From Strobilurus pachycystidiatus (lineage: Eukaryota > Basidiomycota > Agaricomycetes > Agaricales > Physalacriaceae): a DNA stretch of 56,836 nt. The position numbers and the translations under genes are program-made. Where the stretch lies: positions 1 to 56,836 of the forward strand of contig JAHLMK010000046.1 in NCBI GenBank assembly GCA_019915135.1, written 5' to 3'. Below are positions 24,172 to 35,646 of the stretch, piece by piece. Positions within the stretch are counted from its first letter, which is position 1, and each line of letters begins with the position of its first letter. The notes under the pieces were generated by a model, which saw only the letters and a program-made list of their open reading frames with translations, was not told the DNA's origin and did no database searches.

Positions 24172-26771
24172 TCATGGAAGGCCAAATCCTCCATGGATTG
24201 ATCGCATGTGGTCGTAAACAGCTGAAGCCCCGGTGAAAGTGGATAAGCAGACCCAGCAGAAATGAGTCAGGCAGCGAGAGCAATGGACATGATTGCACCC
24301 CTCCGCTCGTTCAATGTCTACGTGACAGTGCGGGCACGGCTTGACGTCGTTTGCTCTCTTCCACTGTTGAAGCAGAAGCGGCTCCGCTTCTGGATCAGGG
24401 CAATCCACTGACCAATGAGCCTCCCCGTGACACTGCGTACAGATCCTGACGAGACAGGCAGGGCACTGAATTTCATCACCGGTCGCGCTTGGGCGATAAA
24501 CCTGAGGACAGTTCGGCGTCGGACAGGCGTAAAAGTCCTCGGCATTGGAGATGATGTACGCCGAGTAAGCAGTGCCAATGACCGTTTCGAATTCGCTGGT
24601 GTCGAGGATTTCTTTCGCAGCGGCCAGGGGTAAAAGTTCAGGGCACTTGGCATCGTCGCCGAGACAAGTAAGAGGGAAGGCGTGAGGCTCTGTCGAGGTA
24701 AGAAGGTAGGATTTGAGGCAAGGCCGACAAAAAGTGTGCTCGCAACGAAGGATGCAAGGCGAGGAAACTTCACTGAGGCAGATAGGACACTCAGTAGCGG
24801 CTTTCGGAACCTGGGGCCGCTGCAGGCCCAAGGTGTGGGCAACTGCGCGCTTGCCGGCAACCGACTGGCTTGAAGTACCACGAACTAGGACCTCTTGTTT
24901 CGTCCAGTCGATGAAAAAGGTGTCTTCGCCCAAATCCTCCTTGAGTCTAGGATATTCGGATGTGAAGAAGGTAGCGAAGGCGTAACGCGGCAGTGGGAGC
25001 GCTCGAACACTTCTCTCACGCAGCTCGCAGATCTTGGCATTGATCTCCTGCTCAACCTGGTGCCGGAGCGCTGACGGGCCATGTAGTGTGATGCGGCGCC
25101 GCAGGCGGTCGCAGGTGACGGATACTCCCTGGTGTCGCTCGCGCAAACTTGCGACAAACTGGGAGCCCGTGGACTGCTGGAAGTACATGTCCCACGAAGG
25201 TTTGCCTTGTAAGATGGCGATCTGTCCCCTCTGGATGTGCTCAACCTCAGCCTTGAGTCGTGCCAATTCCGGCCTGTCATTGGAACGCAGGTGGATGGAA
25301 ACAAAACCAGGGGCGAATGTAGTCAACATTGTGACGTCTGACACGATGTCCCTCGATAATCGCGAGTTTGTCCTATCGCGGAACTCTTCCATTTCCGCGC
25401 GAATACGGCTGTAGGTGCTATTTGGAATCTCAAAGAGAAGTTCCATGGAATGGAAAGCACGTAGATGCGCAGCCTTGAAAAACGGGAGTTCCATACCATC
25501 AAAAACATGAGCTGCGTCGGATGCGATGGAAGCGCTCGGAAATCGAACACGGGCACGGACAGTGCCATCCTGGTAAGGTGGTGGTGTCAGGTACCAGTTG
25601 TCGATGGGGATCCTCTTGTTGATGAGGCGGCGGACGCGGTAAGCTGCCTCTGGCGCAGAGCGGTATGGAACGGGCTCCCACACCATGTCAGTGGGTTCGG
25701 CAAAGGTCTTCATGTCCTCCTTCGTGGTGTCAACAGGCAAGTTGGAGAACTTTACAGTGAACATGCCAACGGCGGGCAGTCCGGTATGCACTTCTGCATG
25801 TATGTGGTTCCCGAGGAATGGTTCACGCGCCGCGGCTACAGCCGCCTGTGCGTGCGCCAATGTCCTGTACCCGCCGTAGCCCACTACCCCAGGGGCGGGC
25901 CATTCTAGTCGAACACAGCAATCCCCCAGGGGTGTGATACGTTCGGACCCATTGCGCGAGAGACGTGCACTGATCTTCGTGCCAAAGCGCCTTTTGCCGT
26001 TCAAAGACAGGCATGCTTGCTTGGCCGCGGCATATGTATGAAGCTTGACCTTGACAATGGGTGTCAGGGTCTCGATCTCTGCGTCTCCAAAGGGAGAGAA
26101 CAGATCCAGGACCTCCTTGTGGGTCACGAAGGAGGGAACACGCTCGAGTAACACCCAAGCGGCTTCAAATCCGGTGGTCAAGCCGACAATGGCAAAACCA
26201 GCGCTCAGAGTGAGCTTTATGTAAGTATGGACATAGACAGTCCAATCATTTCGACCGCGTGAGGACTGCCGAGGAGTGTGAATAAATTGGTTGCAGCGAC
26301 ATGAGTGGAAGGATGGCCCTTAAACGTACCAATCCGTCGGAGGCGTGCCCCCCGTCCCAACGAGATGGTTGCTCTTCGGCCAGGCCGGCGCTGTGGGGGG
26401 GGGATGCCTGCAAGACATCAGCCGAGGCAGGGGTGAGGCGACTCTTTTTACACACATCTTCGTCCTCGCCAAACCAAGGATAACGTATGCCACCTTGAAT
26501 CGGGCCCGCGCGGGCAGTGGTTTCTCGCAGGTGTCGGTGGCCCTCCAATTGAGCATGTGTCGGTGGGTCTCGGTGTTGAATGTTCTGCAAAGTGTGGTCG
26601 TCCGACATGTCTCTGCTCATCCATCAAGACGTAATGACTTACGGGACTGTCGTACTGTAAATCTCCATGTACAAATTGACACTCGTAACCACGTGTGCAA
26701 CTGTCATGTTCCCATGCCGAACATAGCTCATCGGATTCAGGATGGGGGCAACATCGTCGCGGTGGCGGCAC
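24172..26771 (-). CDS. RBR-type E3 ubiquitin ligase with CCCH and RRM-like parts (5' end not resolved)
   Basis: The large last exon (24172-26265) ends with a full RING1-IBR-RING2 set. Counted from the methionine at 26181, RING1 starts at residue 465 (CPICLSEV ... CEHTFCRPC), the IBR covers about 552-594 (CPTPNCPQVY ... CPACLVRICTQC) and RING2 about 616-645 (CPHCHVDIERAEGCNHVHC ... CWVC). The catalytic cysteine of the RING-HECT hybrid mechanism is expected at GCNH, residue 629. The N-terminal part has RRM-like stretches (WVLLERVPSFVTHKEVLDLF; VKFSNLPVDTTKEDM). Phase-matched introns at 26266-26329, 26408-26455 and 26585-26642 add upstream exons. The first of these carries a CCCH finger (CSAWEHDSCTRGYECQFVH). 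No ATG is visible just upstream of it, so a further small first exon is likely. An RNA-linked ubiquitin ligase is inferred. Confidence 0.88.
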
Positions 26772-26799
26772 AATGGGCTGTTTCTGGTCGAAATGAGCT

Positions 26800-28041
26800 G
26801 GGTGTGGTGACGGGAGAATGGCTATACAAATACCTGAAGGAGCGGTTCATGGGTATGGCGGATGTGAAGGAGGTGGCAAGGTCGCCGCCCACACTGCTCA
26901 CGACACCACTCTGGACATATGCCTGGAGGGCAACCGGGACTGACGCTTTCCGACAATGGCAACGGCTCGCTCTACATAACAAGGATAAATGTAATAGAGG
27001 CAGATGAGGGTTCGGGAGTTCTTACGGCTATCAGTGGGGGCCATTTGCCACCCAGGTTCACTGTGATGCCAGCACCACCTGTGTGCCGAATATTGTGTTC
27101 TGGTACTATCGTGTGGACTTCCATTCTATTGTCGCGCGGGAGAGACATAACGGGAGTTGGCTGAGAGATGCATTAGGAAGTGCATGAGCAAGATAATTGC
27201 ACTCGATTTACGCGGATGGTGGCCGGATACTGTTCTGGTGGAGGAAGTTTTACTGCCGGCAGTTTCTACATGTGGTTTGAGTGTATGGGGGCGACTTGCG
27301 TCAAAAGGACACATACGCAGGCCTGCATGTCGTGGCTGCGGTCTTCGTGTGTTTTTACAAGGGCAGGCACAGGTGGAATCATAGGAAATCCAAAACAGGT
27401 AAAGGACATCAGGTGACTGAAGGCTTGTCCAAAGATGTTTGGCCATGCTTGGCGCCATAGGCGGCCGTGTAACATGGACGCAGATAATGACCCATATGAG
27501 CGGGATTGCTCACGCAACCCCTTATCCAGTCGACAGTCGCTGTGATATCAGTTCGCAGTAGGCATCAACAATCGGAAGATTTCTCGTGAAAATATTTCTG
27601 CGACGGATGCCAGTGCATGCCAGACTATACAAGCGATAGCCCAAGTGGTAAATGATCGAGCCTGGAGTGGATTTTGTGCCAACCGATGGGGATGCTAAGC
27701 GATCAAAGAGTTGCCAAACATCCACGTGTCGGGGGTACACCTCTACGTTTACCATGCCCAAAGCACCAAAGGCCAAGCCTGTCAGTGATCGGAACTTACA
27801 CATAGAAAACAGGCTCATCTACAGTAGCAGAAAAAGAACGGCGGCAATGGGGCCGAAACGGTGAGCCAAAGAGAAGCTAGCAACCTCATGTGATTCTCAG
27901 AGGGGACTCAAAGAAAAACACAACGCCCAGGCGAAAGGGTGCGAGAGACAAGGCGTTGGGGTGGATGAAGGACGTACGTGTCATATTTCATTGAGTGCAA
28001 GCTTTCTAAATACAAAGAAACAGTACAAAGGCAAGCAATCG
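26800..28041. other. Intergenic region, about 1.2 kb
   Basis: No firm gene was seen. A minus-strand frame at 27522-27818 (MSLFSMCKFRSLTGLAFGAL) could be part of a small gene but has no supporting motif. The satellite-related hairpin block is at 27497-27523. The undetermined first exon of the RBR gene and the promoter of the plus-strand 816-aa gene should also lie here. Confidence 0.45.
27497..27523. repeat. Dispersed copy of the satellite hairpin block
   Basis: GAGCGGGATTGCTCACGCAA followed by CCCCTT matches the block in the satellite (GAGCGGGCTTGCTCACGCCA) and the pair near 41.85 and 41.99 kb. It keeps the GC-rich stem around TCAC (GTGA on the other strand). Confidence 0.65.
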
Positions 28042-30732
28042 ATGGACGGAGTGGCCAAGGAGCAAAATGAAAACCTTCAAACCATCTACGACAAGCTGTC
28101 GAGCGCCAGCATGGGTTTGGCCCTTATCGATGTTCGCGAAGACATGCAGACCGCGGTCTATAACACCCGTGAAACGACACGGGCCCAGAGGGACTCCTGG
28201 TGGCGGGCCATCGGAAACGGGGCGGATCTCATGCGCTTGTGTCCAAGCCACAGCCTCAAGTTGGTTTGTCGGAGGGAAGATGTAGACGTGAGCACTTTGC
28301 GCCGAAGTGGATTTGTACAGGTCGAATGGCGGAGCTCGGAACGTTCAGTCATCCTGGCCGACGGACTGACACGACTAGCGACGATTCGAGAAAAGTGCAT
28401 CAAGCCCCTGGAGGCGTCATTGGGCAAACTCACAGACTACATTTCCAATTCAGATCTCGGGTTGAGCGAGGTGGAGCTGGCCGAGTTCACTGCGGAGAAG
28501 GTGAAGCAGGAGGCTGAGCTGGACAGGTGCTGTTGGTACCTGGCTGAAATCTTCGAGAAAGGTGGGGTTTGTCGTCAGTGCAGAACAGAACCGGTCTCAT
28601 TGTAAACAGAGTCCATAGAAGCGGACGAAGACAGGGAGTCACTGATTTTGGCATTGTCAGGGAACAAGGCTGTGCCCACTGTGCGCGAAATCCCGGAGAA
28701 CCAGCTCGCAATGATGACCCAAGCATTGGCTCATTATGAGGCAGGAGAGGACCGCCGTGGTCAGATGGACAGCATCATCCAGCAAGTCCTCGGGTCGGAA
28801 CCTACAGGAACGATGAAATCTATCGTCATGAACTGCGAACTCATGGAGACGTTGACTGACCTTAGGAGCGTGCCGGGCATGTATGACTCTGACAAATGGA
28901 GGCGAAACATAAGCCGTCTGAAATGGGTCTCACAATGGACCGAACCTGTGCGTTAATGCGTATGTTTCCCCCGCTGACGGCTGAAAGACGCGGTTCAGAT
29001 GTTTACGTCCATTTGCGCGGCCGCGTCGACAGCGCACGCTTGGTTATTCAGCGATGCAGTGACATCGTTGAAGCCCTACGACGACCTTCTCCTGCTGGGA
29101 GAAGAGGACCAAAAAGAGTATACAGACCGGCTGGCGTACGACATGAGGTGGGGAGATTACAAGACCATGGAGAGCCTGCCAAAGTTTATCTTTGATGCTG
29201 CGGAGGCGGTCTACGCCCAGACTCTGCATAGCAGCGGAAGGTTCAACTTCTTTGGAGATGAGAAGAGGGCGCCCGGCGAGTGGAAAGCATGGACAGAGCT
29301 TACTGTTGCATACGTGGACAAGCTCATCGCGGACCTCACCCCATTCTTAGAGGCCTATAGTGGTGAGGGGAAGGATATTCTCCGACGTTTCCCTGACGGG
29401 TTGCGGTACTTGATGTTGGGGGGGTTCGCATACGGACAGGCCAGACCCCTCGGTCTGGCTTTGAGCTGTGCCCCTCCGTTATTGACACCTGGATTCATCA
29501 GCGACTTTCTCGGCGCGTTGGGTCCGATGGATGACCGCGACGTCGATACCAAAACGGCTTGGCAAGTGGCTCTGAAAACGGTACGTTACCATCCAAGATG
29601 GGTTTTGGCGTGAGAATATTAACATACGCAAAGGTTTCGAGCGTACTGGAATGGGGGGTGATAGTTGAGCAGTCCGACCGATCTTTAGGCAACAGCACAT
29701 TAGGAATGGCCCTCAACAGCGCAAGTTTGAAGAACGGAGGAAACGAAGACGTCGCCGCGGCGACGTTTGTGGAAGTGTGGATGGCGAACTTCTCTGGACC
29801 TTTCGCAGAGTTGCAGATCTTGGCCCGGAAACACTTGGATGAATTCCACCTGCGCGCCATGCCCGGAGACAAGGACGCTGCATACGGACCCAAGTCCGAA
29901 CATTTGACGAGCCAGGTGTGCAAGGTTTTGCAAGCTTGGATGAACGATAACTATGAAACACTGAGCCGAGTCGACCATGATTGGAATTGGTTTGCAGATC
30001 TACTGGGAATCAAGGAGACGGAGAGCGATTTAAGAATGGTATGGAAAATCTTGGCGGGGTCAAGGACATCCTGGCAGACATATGTCGACCGACAGTCAAA
30101 ACGGCGATATCGCGACAGGAAAGTTTTGTCCCGCAAGGTTCTATATGGAGTGCTGTGGGCGAGGTGGAACGAGTATGCATTCAAGTCGTCGAAGACGTTA
30201 TTTCGTTTTCGACAGGAGATGCTGGGTTGTCTCGGGGAGGAAAAAGACTCATTCACCTGGGACGGTCCGATGACTGGACCCGAAGGCTGGGCCGAGGATG
30301 ACTGCTCGATGGGGCAGAACGAGATGGAGGAACTAAAACGCCAAATAGAGGCTTCCAGGTTGGCGCGCGAGATCGATGCACTGCGCAAGACAATTTACGG
30401 CGGAAGTGGGGTGTATGAGGTGTCGCGCGTGGTGGGCGATACCACGGTGGTCATCAGCGAGCCGGACGCTTTGTTGATCGAGGGGTTTAATCTAATACAA
30501 GCGGTGAGATTGGTTTCTTACTTGGGCGGCTCACGTACTGACAACGGGGCAGGGCCTATACCGACATTCATATATTGAGGAGCGTAAGCGCATGGACCAA
30601 GCGTTCGACGAACGGACCTGTAGCGACGAATGGGCAAAAGAGAGGGTCAAAGCCAAACAAGAATGGGTTGAACCCCAGTTGAAGCGGTCAGAGCGACATG
30701 CTTATTGGAAAGGGGGAGAGCCGGAGATGTAG
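28042..30732 (+). CDS. Unknown 816-aa protein, five exons
   Basis: The CDS is proposed as exons 28042-28561, 28610-28947, 28999-29580, 29673-30503 and 30553-30732, all joined in phase with GT...AG introns of 48, 51, 92 and 49 nt. The 92-nt intron is the least certain. The protein starts MDGVAKEQNENLQTIYDKLS and ends with a charged helix-rich tail (YIEERKRMDQAFDERTCSD). It contains no motif that I recognise. It is rich in Trp and charged residues, has no signal peptide and no clear membrane span, and is probably a soluble intracellular protein. An upstream start near 27964 is possible. It converges on the unknown gene at 30879-32624, with about 150 bp between the stops. Confidence 0.72.
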
Positions 30733-30878
30733 ACCGTACAGCGGTTGAGTCCTGGAGCGGCCTACAGTTTCGGTGCACCAGGAGGACGCCACTCCGTAGA
30801 CTGGGGGGAAAACAATAATTGAAATGTCAACCACAAAGAAAAGACAATGCATTCATAGTTATTTCTTCATCGACCGAT

Positions 30879-32624
30879 CTAAGCCTTGTCTTCGTATCCT
30901 TTCCTTGAATACTTGACAGGAGTGCAGATGGGCCGCATGATACCGGGCCTTCTGCGTCCTAACCCTTTATTGCTTGTATTCCCGCGCTGGACATCTGCCT
31001 CCATCTCGTCCGAATCTTCACGATCAATCTCTCTCTTTAACATTGCCAAATCGTCCTCTAATGTTTGCAACCGCCGGTCTAAAAGCGCGGCAGGTTTGCA
31101 GACCTCGACGAGTTCGATTAGCGTAGCAACTTGGGGGGTTGGGGGCGCGGGTGAGGGCACAGAGAGCAATGGAGGTGGTTGTTGAGGGCATGATGAAGGT
31201 GACGTTCCGCGTTTGACCTTTGGGAAAGGGGCCATTCCCCTTGTCTGTGGGGGCACTGGAGGGCCAGGAGTTGAAGGTGATGTCAGTCCCTGCAGATATC
31301 GGTTAGAAACTGTCTGCCGGTCCGCGAGAGCACGTACCACGGGTGCTATCCGGGGAGTTTTGGCGGGCGGCTCAGGCCAGTCAGATGAATGATGTCGTTT
31401 CCGCGATACGGCACAAGGGTTCTTTGAGCGGGCACGCAAAGATTCCAGCGTGGGTGGTCTGTCCGTTCGGCGCCTTGATGGACCCGAAGATGAGGAAGTT
31501 CCTATACAAGAGGCTTGTTGGGGAGATGGCAATGAGGCAGTCGAAGGGAGCACAGACGGGTCGGTCCCGGTGTTGGGTGTGATGGGAGGAATGGGCCCCA
31601 AGGGCGAGAAGTCGCGTCGAACGGGACACGCGAGATGCCTTTCCGTCTCCGCGGTCGCCGGATCTACATTCCATTGCTGCGTCTCACGCCAATCGCGCAG
31701 GTAGGTTCCGAAGCTATTCCCCCGGGTTGTTGCTTTATGCTTATTCCAGGTCCATTCGCCGTCGACCTTTGTCAAGCCTTGCGCAAAATCCTCCACATCG
31801 ACGCCACTTAAGACGCGCTCTTCCGATACTCGAAATCCGTTATATCCTTGGCACGCGAACGCTTTCCAATCTAACACAGAAAACAAAAGCAAAAACAAAA
31901 AAAAACGCGACTCAAGGATAGCTCGACAAATGGCAATGAAGTCGGGACACGCACTACACTTGAGGGCATCGCGTTGATAGGGGATTTCTCCGTGTATCGA
32001 GAAGAACTGCTCTACCTGCGATGGGGTCGATAGCATCCACCGCATGCGGTATCTGATGAGTAGTCTGTCAAAAGTCGGACAGCGCCACTGCCTGCTACTC
32101 ATGCCCCATCCTTCCTGGATGGCATGACGTGCCGCGTCCAAGAAGGCATTGCAGATGCGAGAAACATGCAAGATGCTGGACTTGAACTGAGTCCACTCCT
32201 TCGCGCGTAGTACCGGATCTGCAAGACCCAGGACCAGCTCAAGGCTGGACCATTGAAATTGAGCGGCAAATAGGAGGGGGATGCGGTAGGCGGACGGGAT
32301 GACGGTATTGGTGCCATCGGCACTGGTTATAGTGGCCCATGGCTCCATATGATTTGCTGGTCGCCCGGGAATGGAGAAGGCATGGGTGACAAGATATCGA
32401 ATGACTTTCTCTTGCGACCAAGAAGAAGCATCCACAAAGAGCAGCTCAGCGGGGTGCTGCAAGCCAAGGCCTAGGCCGCCTAGAGGTGCAGGAGGAGTAG
32501 CCGTTGATTGGACAGGGTTATTTTCCTGCTTTACTCTCACGGGCGCAGTCCGGGTGCCATTGCGAAACTGGTGCATCGGGACGCTACGACGTACATGTCC
32601 GCCGGAAGTCATATTCTGCACCAT
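30879..32624 (-). CDS. Unknown proline-rich protein with C-terminal coiled coil
   Basis: A long frame runs from 32789 to 30879. The methionine at 32624 (MVQNMTSGGHVRRS) is preferred because the upstream residues look non-coding. The first half is globular (LELVLGLADPVLRAKEWTQF; FDRLLIRYRMRWMLS). The second half is Pro/Ser-rich, with a likely nuclear signal (SRKRHHSSDWPEPPAKTPR), a heptad-like helix (LLDRRLQTLEDDLAMLKREI) and a basic end. The stretch encoding FFLFLLLFSVLD (about 31,866-31,910) is a T-rich run ending TTAG before WKAFACQGYN, so a small intron is probably hidden in the frame. Family unknown. It is divergent from the F-box gene at 33175. Confidence 0.65.
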   Translation of the reverse strand: MVQNMTSGGHVRRSVPMHQFRNGTRTAPVRVKQENNPVQSTATPPAPLGGLGLGLQHPAELLFVDASSWSQEKVIRYLVTHAFSIPGRPANHMEPWATITSADGTNTVIPSAYRIPLLFAAQFQWSSLELVLGLADPVLRAKEWTQFKSSILHVSRICNAFLDAARHAIQEGWGMSSRQWRCPTFDRLLIRYRMRWMLSTPSQVEQFFSIHGEIPYQRDALKCSACPDFIAICRAILESRFFLFLLLFSVLDWKAFACQGYNGFRVSEERVLSGVDVEDFAQGLTKVDGEWTWNKHKATTRGNSFGTYLRDWRETQQWNVDPATAETERHLACPVRRDFSPLGPIPPITPNTGTDPSVLPSTASLPSPQQASCIGTSSSSGPSRRRTDRPPTLESLRARSKNPCAVSRKRHHSSDWPEPPAKTPRIAPVVRALADRQTVSNRYLQGLTSPSTPGPPVPPQTRGMAPFPKVKRGTSPSSCPQQPPPLLSVPSPAPPTPQVATLIELVEVCKPAALLDRRLQTLEDDLAMLKREIDREDSDEMEADVQRGNTSNKGLGRRRPGIMRPICTPVKYSRKGYEDKA

Positions 32625-33174
32625 GACTTGATGGGTGCATGGGCGGTTGGTTTGAGTGTCAATGGACGGTATGCGATAACACCCACAGAGAATTGCAGGA
32701 CGTGAATGACAGTATGTGTGGAACACGCCGACGGAGTGTGTTGTATCCGTCAAAGATAGTTGGCTCAGCGTCGCAGTGCGGTGTGCCACGTGGTGGTTGA
32801 AGGGGAGAAGCCGGTTGCCTTAATTAGGTAATTGGGTCTTGTGTACGCGGTGACGGCCCACATAGGGCTCGCCACACATGAAAAACACAATTTATCTGAT
32901 GGATGCGTGATTGGGAGGGAGAAAAAGACACACAAAGAGCAGGGAGTGATATGGTTGCGCAACGACATTGGGGGCAAGTCCGACATCTCTGACGGCTGGC
33001 CCATGTTTGGGGCGGTGGTTGCCCACGGTCAGAAAGAAAGAGCCATCGCCCGGGATTGGATTCCACATGTTCGTGTCTTCAGCTTGCAGTTTGGAGACTG
33101 CTGGCGATCATTGTTGCTTACGTAGGGCACAGTGTTTTTGATTGACGTAATACGACTCTTGGCAACGTGCCATC

Positions 33175-35049
33175 ATGCCAACTCCATTGCCAAAGGTAAG
33201 AGGTGCCTGGTCAGATGTTAGCATGTGAGGTAATCACATCTCGCAGATTTGCGGTAGAAAGTCCTGCCCCTATGAAGAGACACTGCGACGCCTCTCCGGC
33301 TTGGTGGACCGTTACCGTTCGGTGTCGCATATGCTCGAGTCCGCAACAAGGCTTAACCGAACAGAGCGGATGGAGGTGCACGAGTACGAGCGAGAGTTGG
33401 CAGAGTGCGTGACGTTCCGGCATGCTCCTGTATCGCAGGAGGGGCTGTATGTCCATATCCAGTGTGCGTGTTTGGTGGAGGAATGGATGCAACTCGAGAC
33501 CTTCTTGCTGCGGGTAATGACGTCGCCAGTTCACATGTTGCCTCTCGAAATATGGGCGCACATCCTGGGATATTGTGTCTCGACAGACTCTCTCGAACTG
33601 CAAACGACCACCATTCCGGACGGTCCATGGCTTCCGAAGCTGTACTTGGCTTCCCACCCCAACCAGAGCCGAACGATGGATGAACAATTGCATCCGGCAA
33701 TGAACGGTTCCCCACCCTCGAACGCGGTAATTCGCCTAGGTCAAGTTTGTCAGACGTGGAAGGCCATACTCGGGGCTTCTCCCCATCTATGGAGCCACAT
33801 CTTATTTGTTGGGACGGGAAGCGAGAAGGAGAAGGCTTTGGCTTTGCGGCGCATCCAGTTGCAGGTTCAAAAGGCAAACGGGCGTCCCCTGCGACTGGCC
33901 TTGGCAGATTTGGAGACCCACCACCTCCCCTTTCCACCACCCCTCATGAACACACTCCGTGAAATCTGTCAGCGAGTGGTGTCCTTGACGCTAATCGTGT
34001 CGCCCGAACAACTCTCAGAGTTGGCACAGATCTCCTTCTCGCAGGTTACCCACGTTGACCTCTGGTTCCCAACCATAAACGACCCACTCACCAACGTCGA
34101 AGCCCGTACAAAGGCTTTCTTTGAAAGTGCCACTCGGCTCGCCTCACTCCACATCCGGAACGTCTGTCCACCCGTTGACCGGCTGGGGATCAGGTTCGAC
34201 CTTCTGAAAAGGCTGAGGATTTCACACGCCCTCCTCGACTCACCCACACCCCGGACTGTCACGGATATTCTTCAGCCATGGCCAGTGAATCGGAGTAGCT
34301 TGGTTGTAGATCTGACACCTGAAAAGCTGCACAAGCTTTTGGCGATCTGTCACGCCCTCGAAGTGCTGCAGGTGTCCCTCCTCGTGGGGTCGACCATAGA
34401 GAGTGGGACGTTCGAAGGGGTTGTACGCGCCTTCTCCTTATCTCATGTTGAGCTCGAGGGATGGATACTCCAAACGGGGCACAAAGCGCCGCGTTCTCCA
34501 TTCCTGACTTTACTTGCGCATATCTCCCTGCCCGCGTTGAAGGTCTTCAAGCTGTTGGTCAGGGTAACACCAATCGCGGACTTTGAGGGAAGAGGCTTGA
34601 ACTACAGGCTGTACGATTGGGGTGCTACAATAGAAGCGGTGCTGCGGATGTTTCAGACATCGAAGTGCGTGTTGGAGGCTGTAACGCTGGGGGGTGTCCA
34701 TTTTGGTCCTACGACTTGGGCCCACGTCATGGGCTTTGAGCCTCCGCCATCCTTTCTGCATCTCTACCGATGTTCGTTCTGGCACTCTGAGCCTGCGTTC
34801 GATCCAGTTCCGAGTAGACTATCCGAGCTCAGAGTCACCTGGATCGGTGATGGCTTCAAATGTTTCGCAGCGAGCATGTGGGCGACCATCGAGGGTTTGG
34901 AAAGAGTCATGATCGACTTTGACGAGGAATTCCACGCAGAAGCTGGGTGTAAGGAAGTTGTGAAGTCGTTGTACGCAGTTTCGGAAGGCAGGTGCAGAGC
35001 CACATACACACAGGTTGGGGCACGCTTGTATATAATCTTTGACAAGTAG
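33175..35049 (+). CDS. F-box protein, 607 aa
   Basis: A 21-nt first exon (33175-33195, MPTPLPK) joins 33247-35049 through a 51-nt GTAAGA...GCAG intron. The joined frame reads ICGRKSCPYEETLRRLSGLV. A coiled N-terminal helix is followed by the F-box (MLPLEIWAHILGYCVSTDS). Some 60 residues later comes the usual continuation (AVIRLGQVCQTWKAILGASP HLW), then leucine-rich repeat-like segments to the C-terminus. F-box proteins bind Skp1 and bring substrates to SCF ubiquitin ligases, so the substrate would be set by the LRR-like part. Its sequence differs from the three F-box genes that follow on the opposite strand, so it is not part of that tandem set. Confidence 0.85.
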
Positions 35050-35646
35050 TCTCACGTTCAAGAATAATGGATCCACTGTACTTGTCGATGGGTGTGAGAT
35101 ATAAGGCAGCGAACGTCAATGTAGAATAGAAGTGGAAACATGCAACGCTGCCTTCGGGTATTCACGTGACTTCCTTCAATCCTCAAGAAGTCACGAGGAA
35201 TTTTGATTGTCTTCGCGTGTTGAGGGAATGGTCTGAGACGGTGATGTTAATTATCTCTACCGATGAGTCATTCGACGGGAAAGAGGTTTGCTTTGTCACA
35301 TTGGCCACACACTGATCGTGTCCCTCTGATGAATAAGACAGATCGAGGCAGACCGTGCTCTACCACGGGAAGCATCACAACCACGCCGAGGCGCCTGATG
35401 GTCTTCGACACGGGTATGTGCCCTGCTCGCCTTCTCCGTATCACTTCGCACCCCGACAAGTTTGTGCAATGATGTGCTAGCCACGCGAGCAATGGTCAAG
35501 TGTGCGCTTGTCGGGATCTTTACTCGTTTTCCTTCGCTCAGGATCATGCCCAGACGAGATGAAAAGATGATGGTTCGGGAACCGGTTGCGACGTTCTGGG
35601 CAAAAAAGTGTATCGACCTCGCGTTCATTCATACGGCTACATGATG

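Noticed and set aside
24318..25908. Other-frame and plus-strand ORFs over the RBR gene
   Set aside because: Shadow frames of a long, well-supported coding exon.
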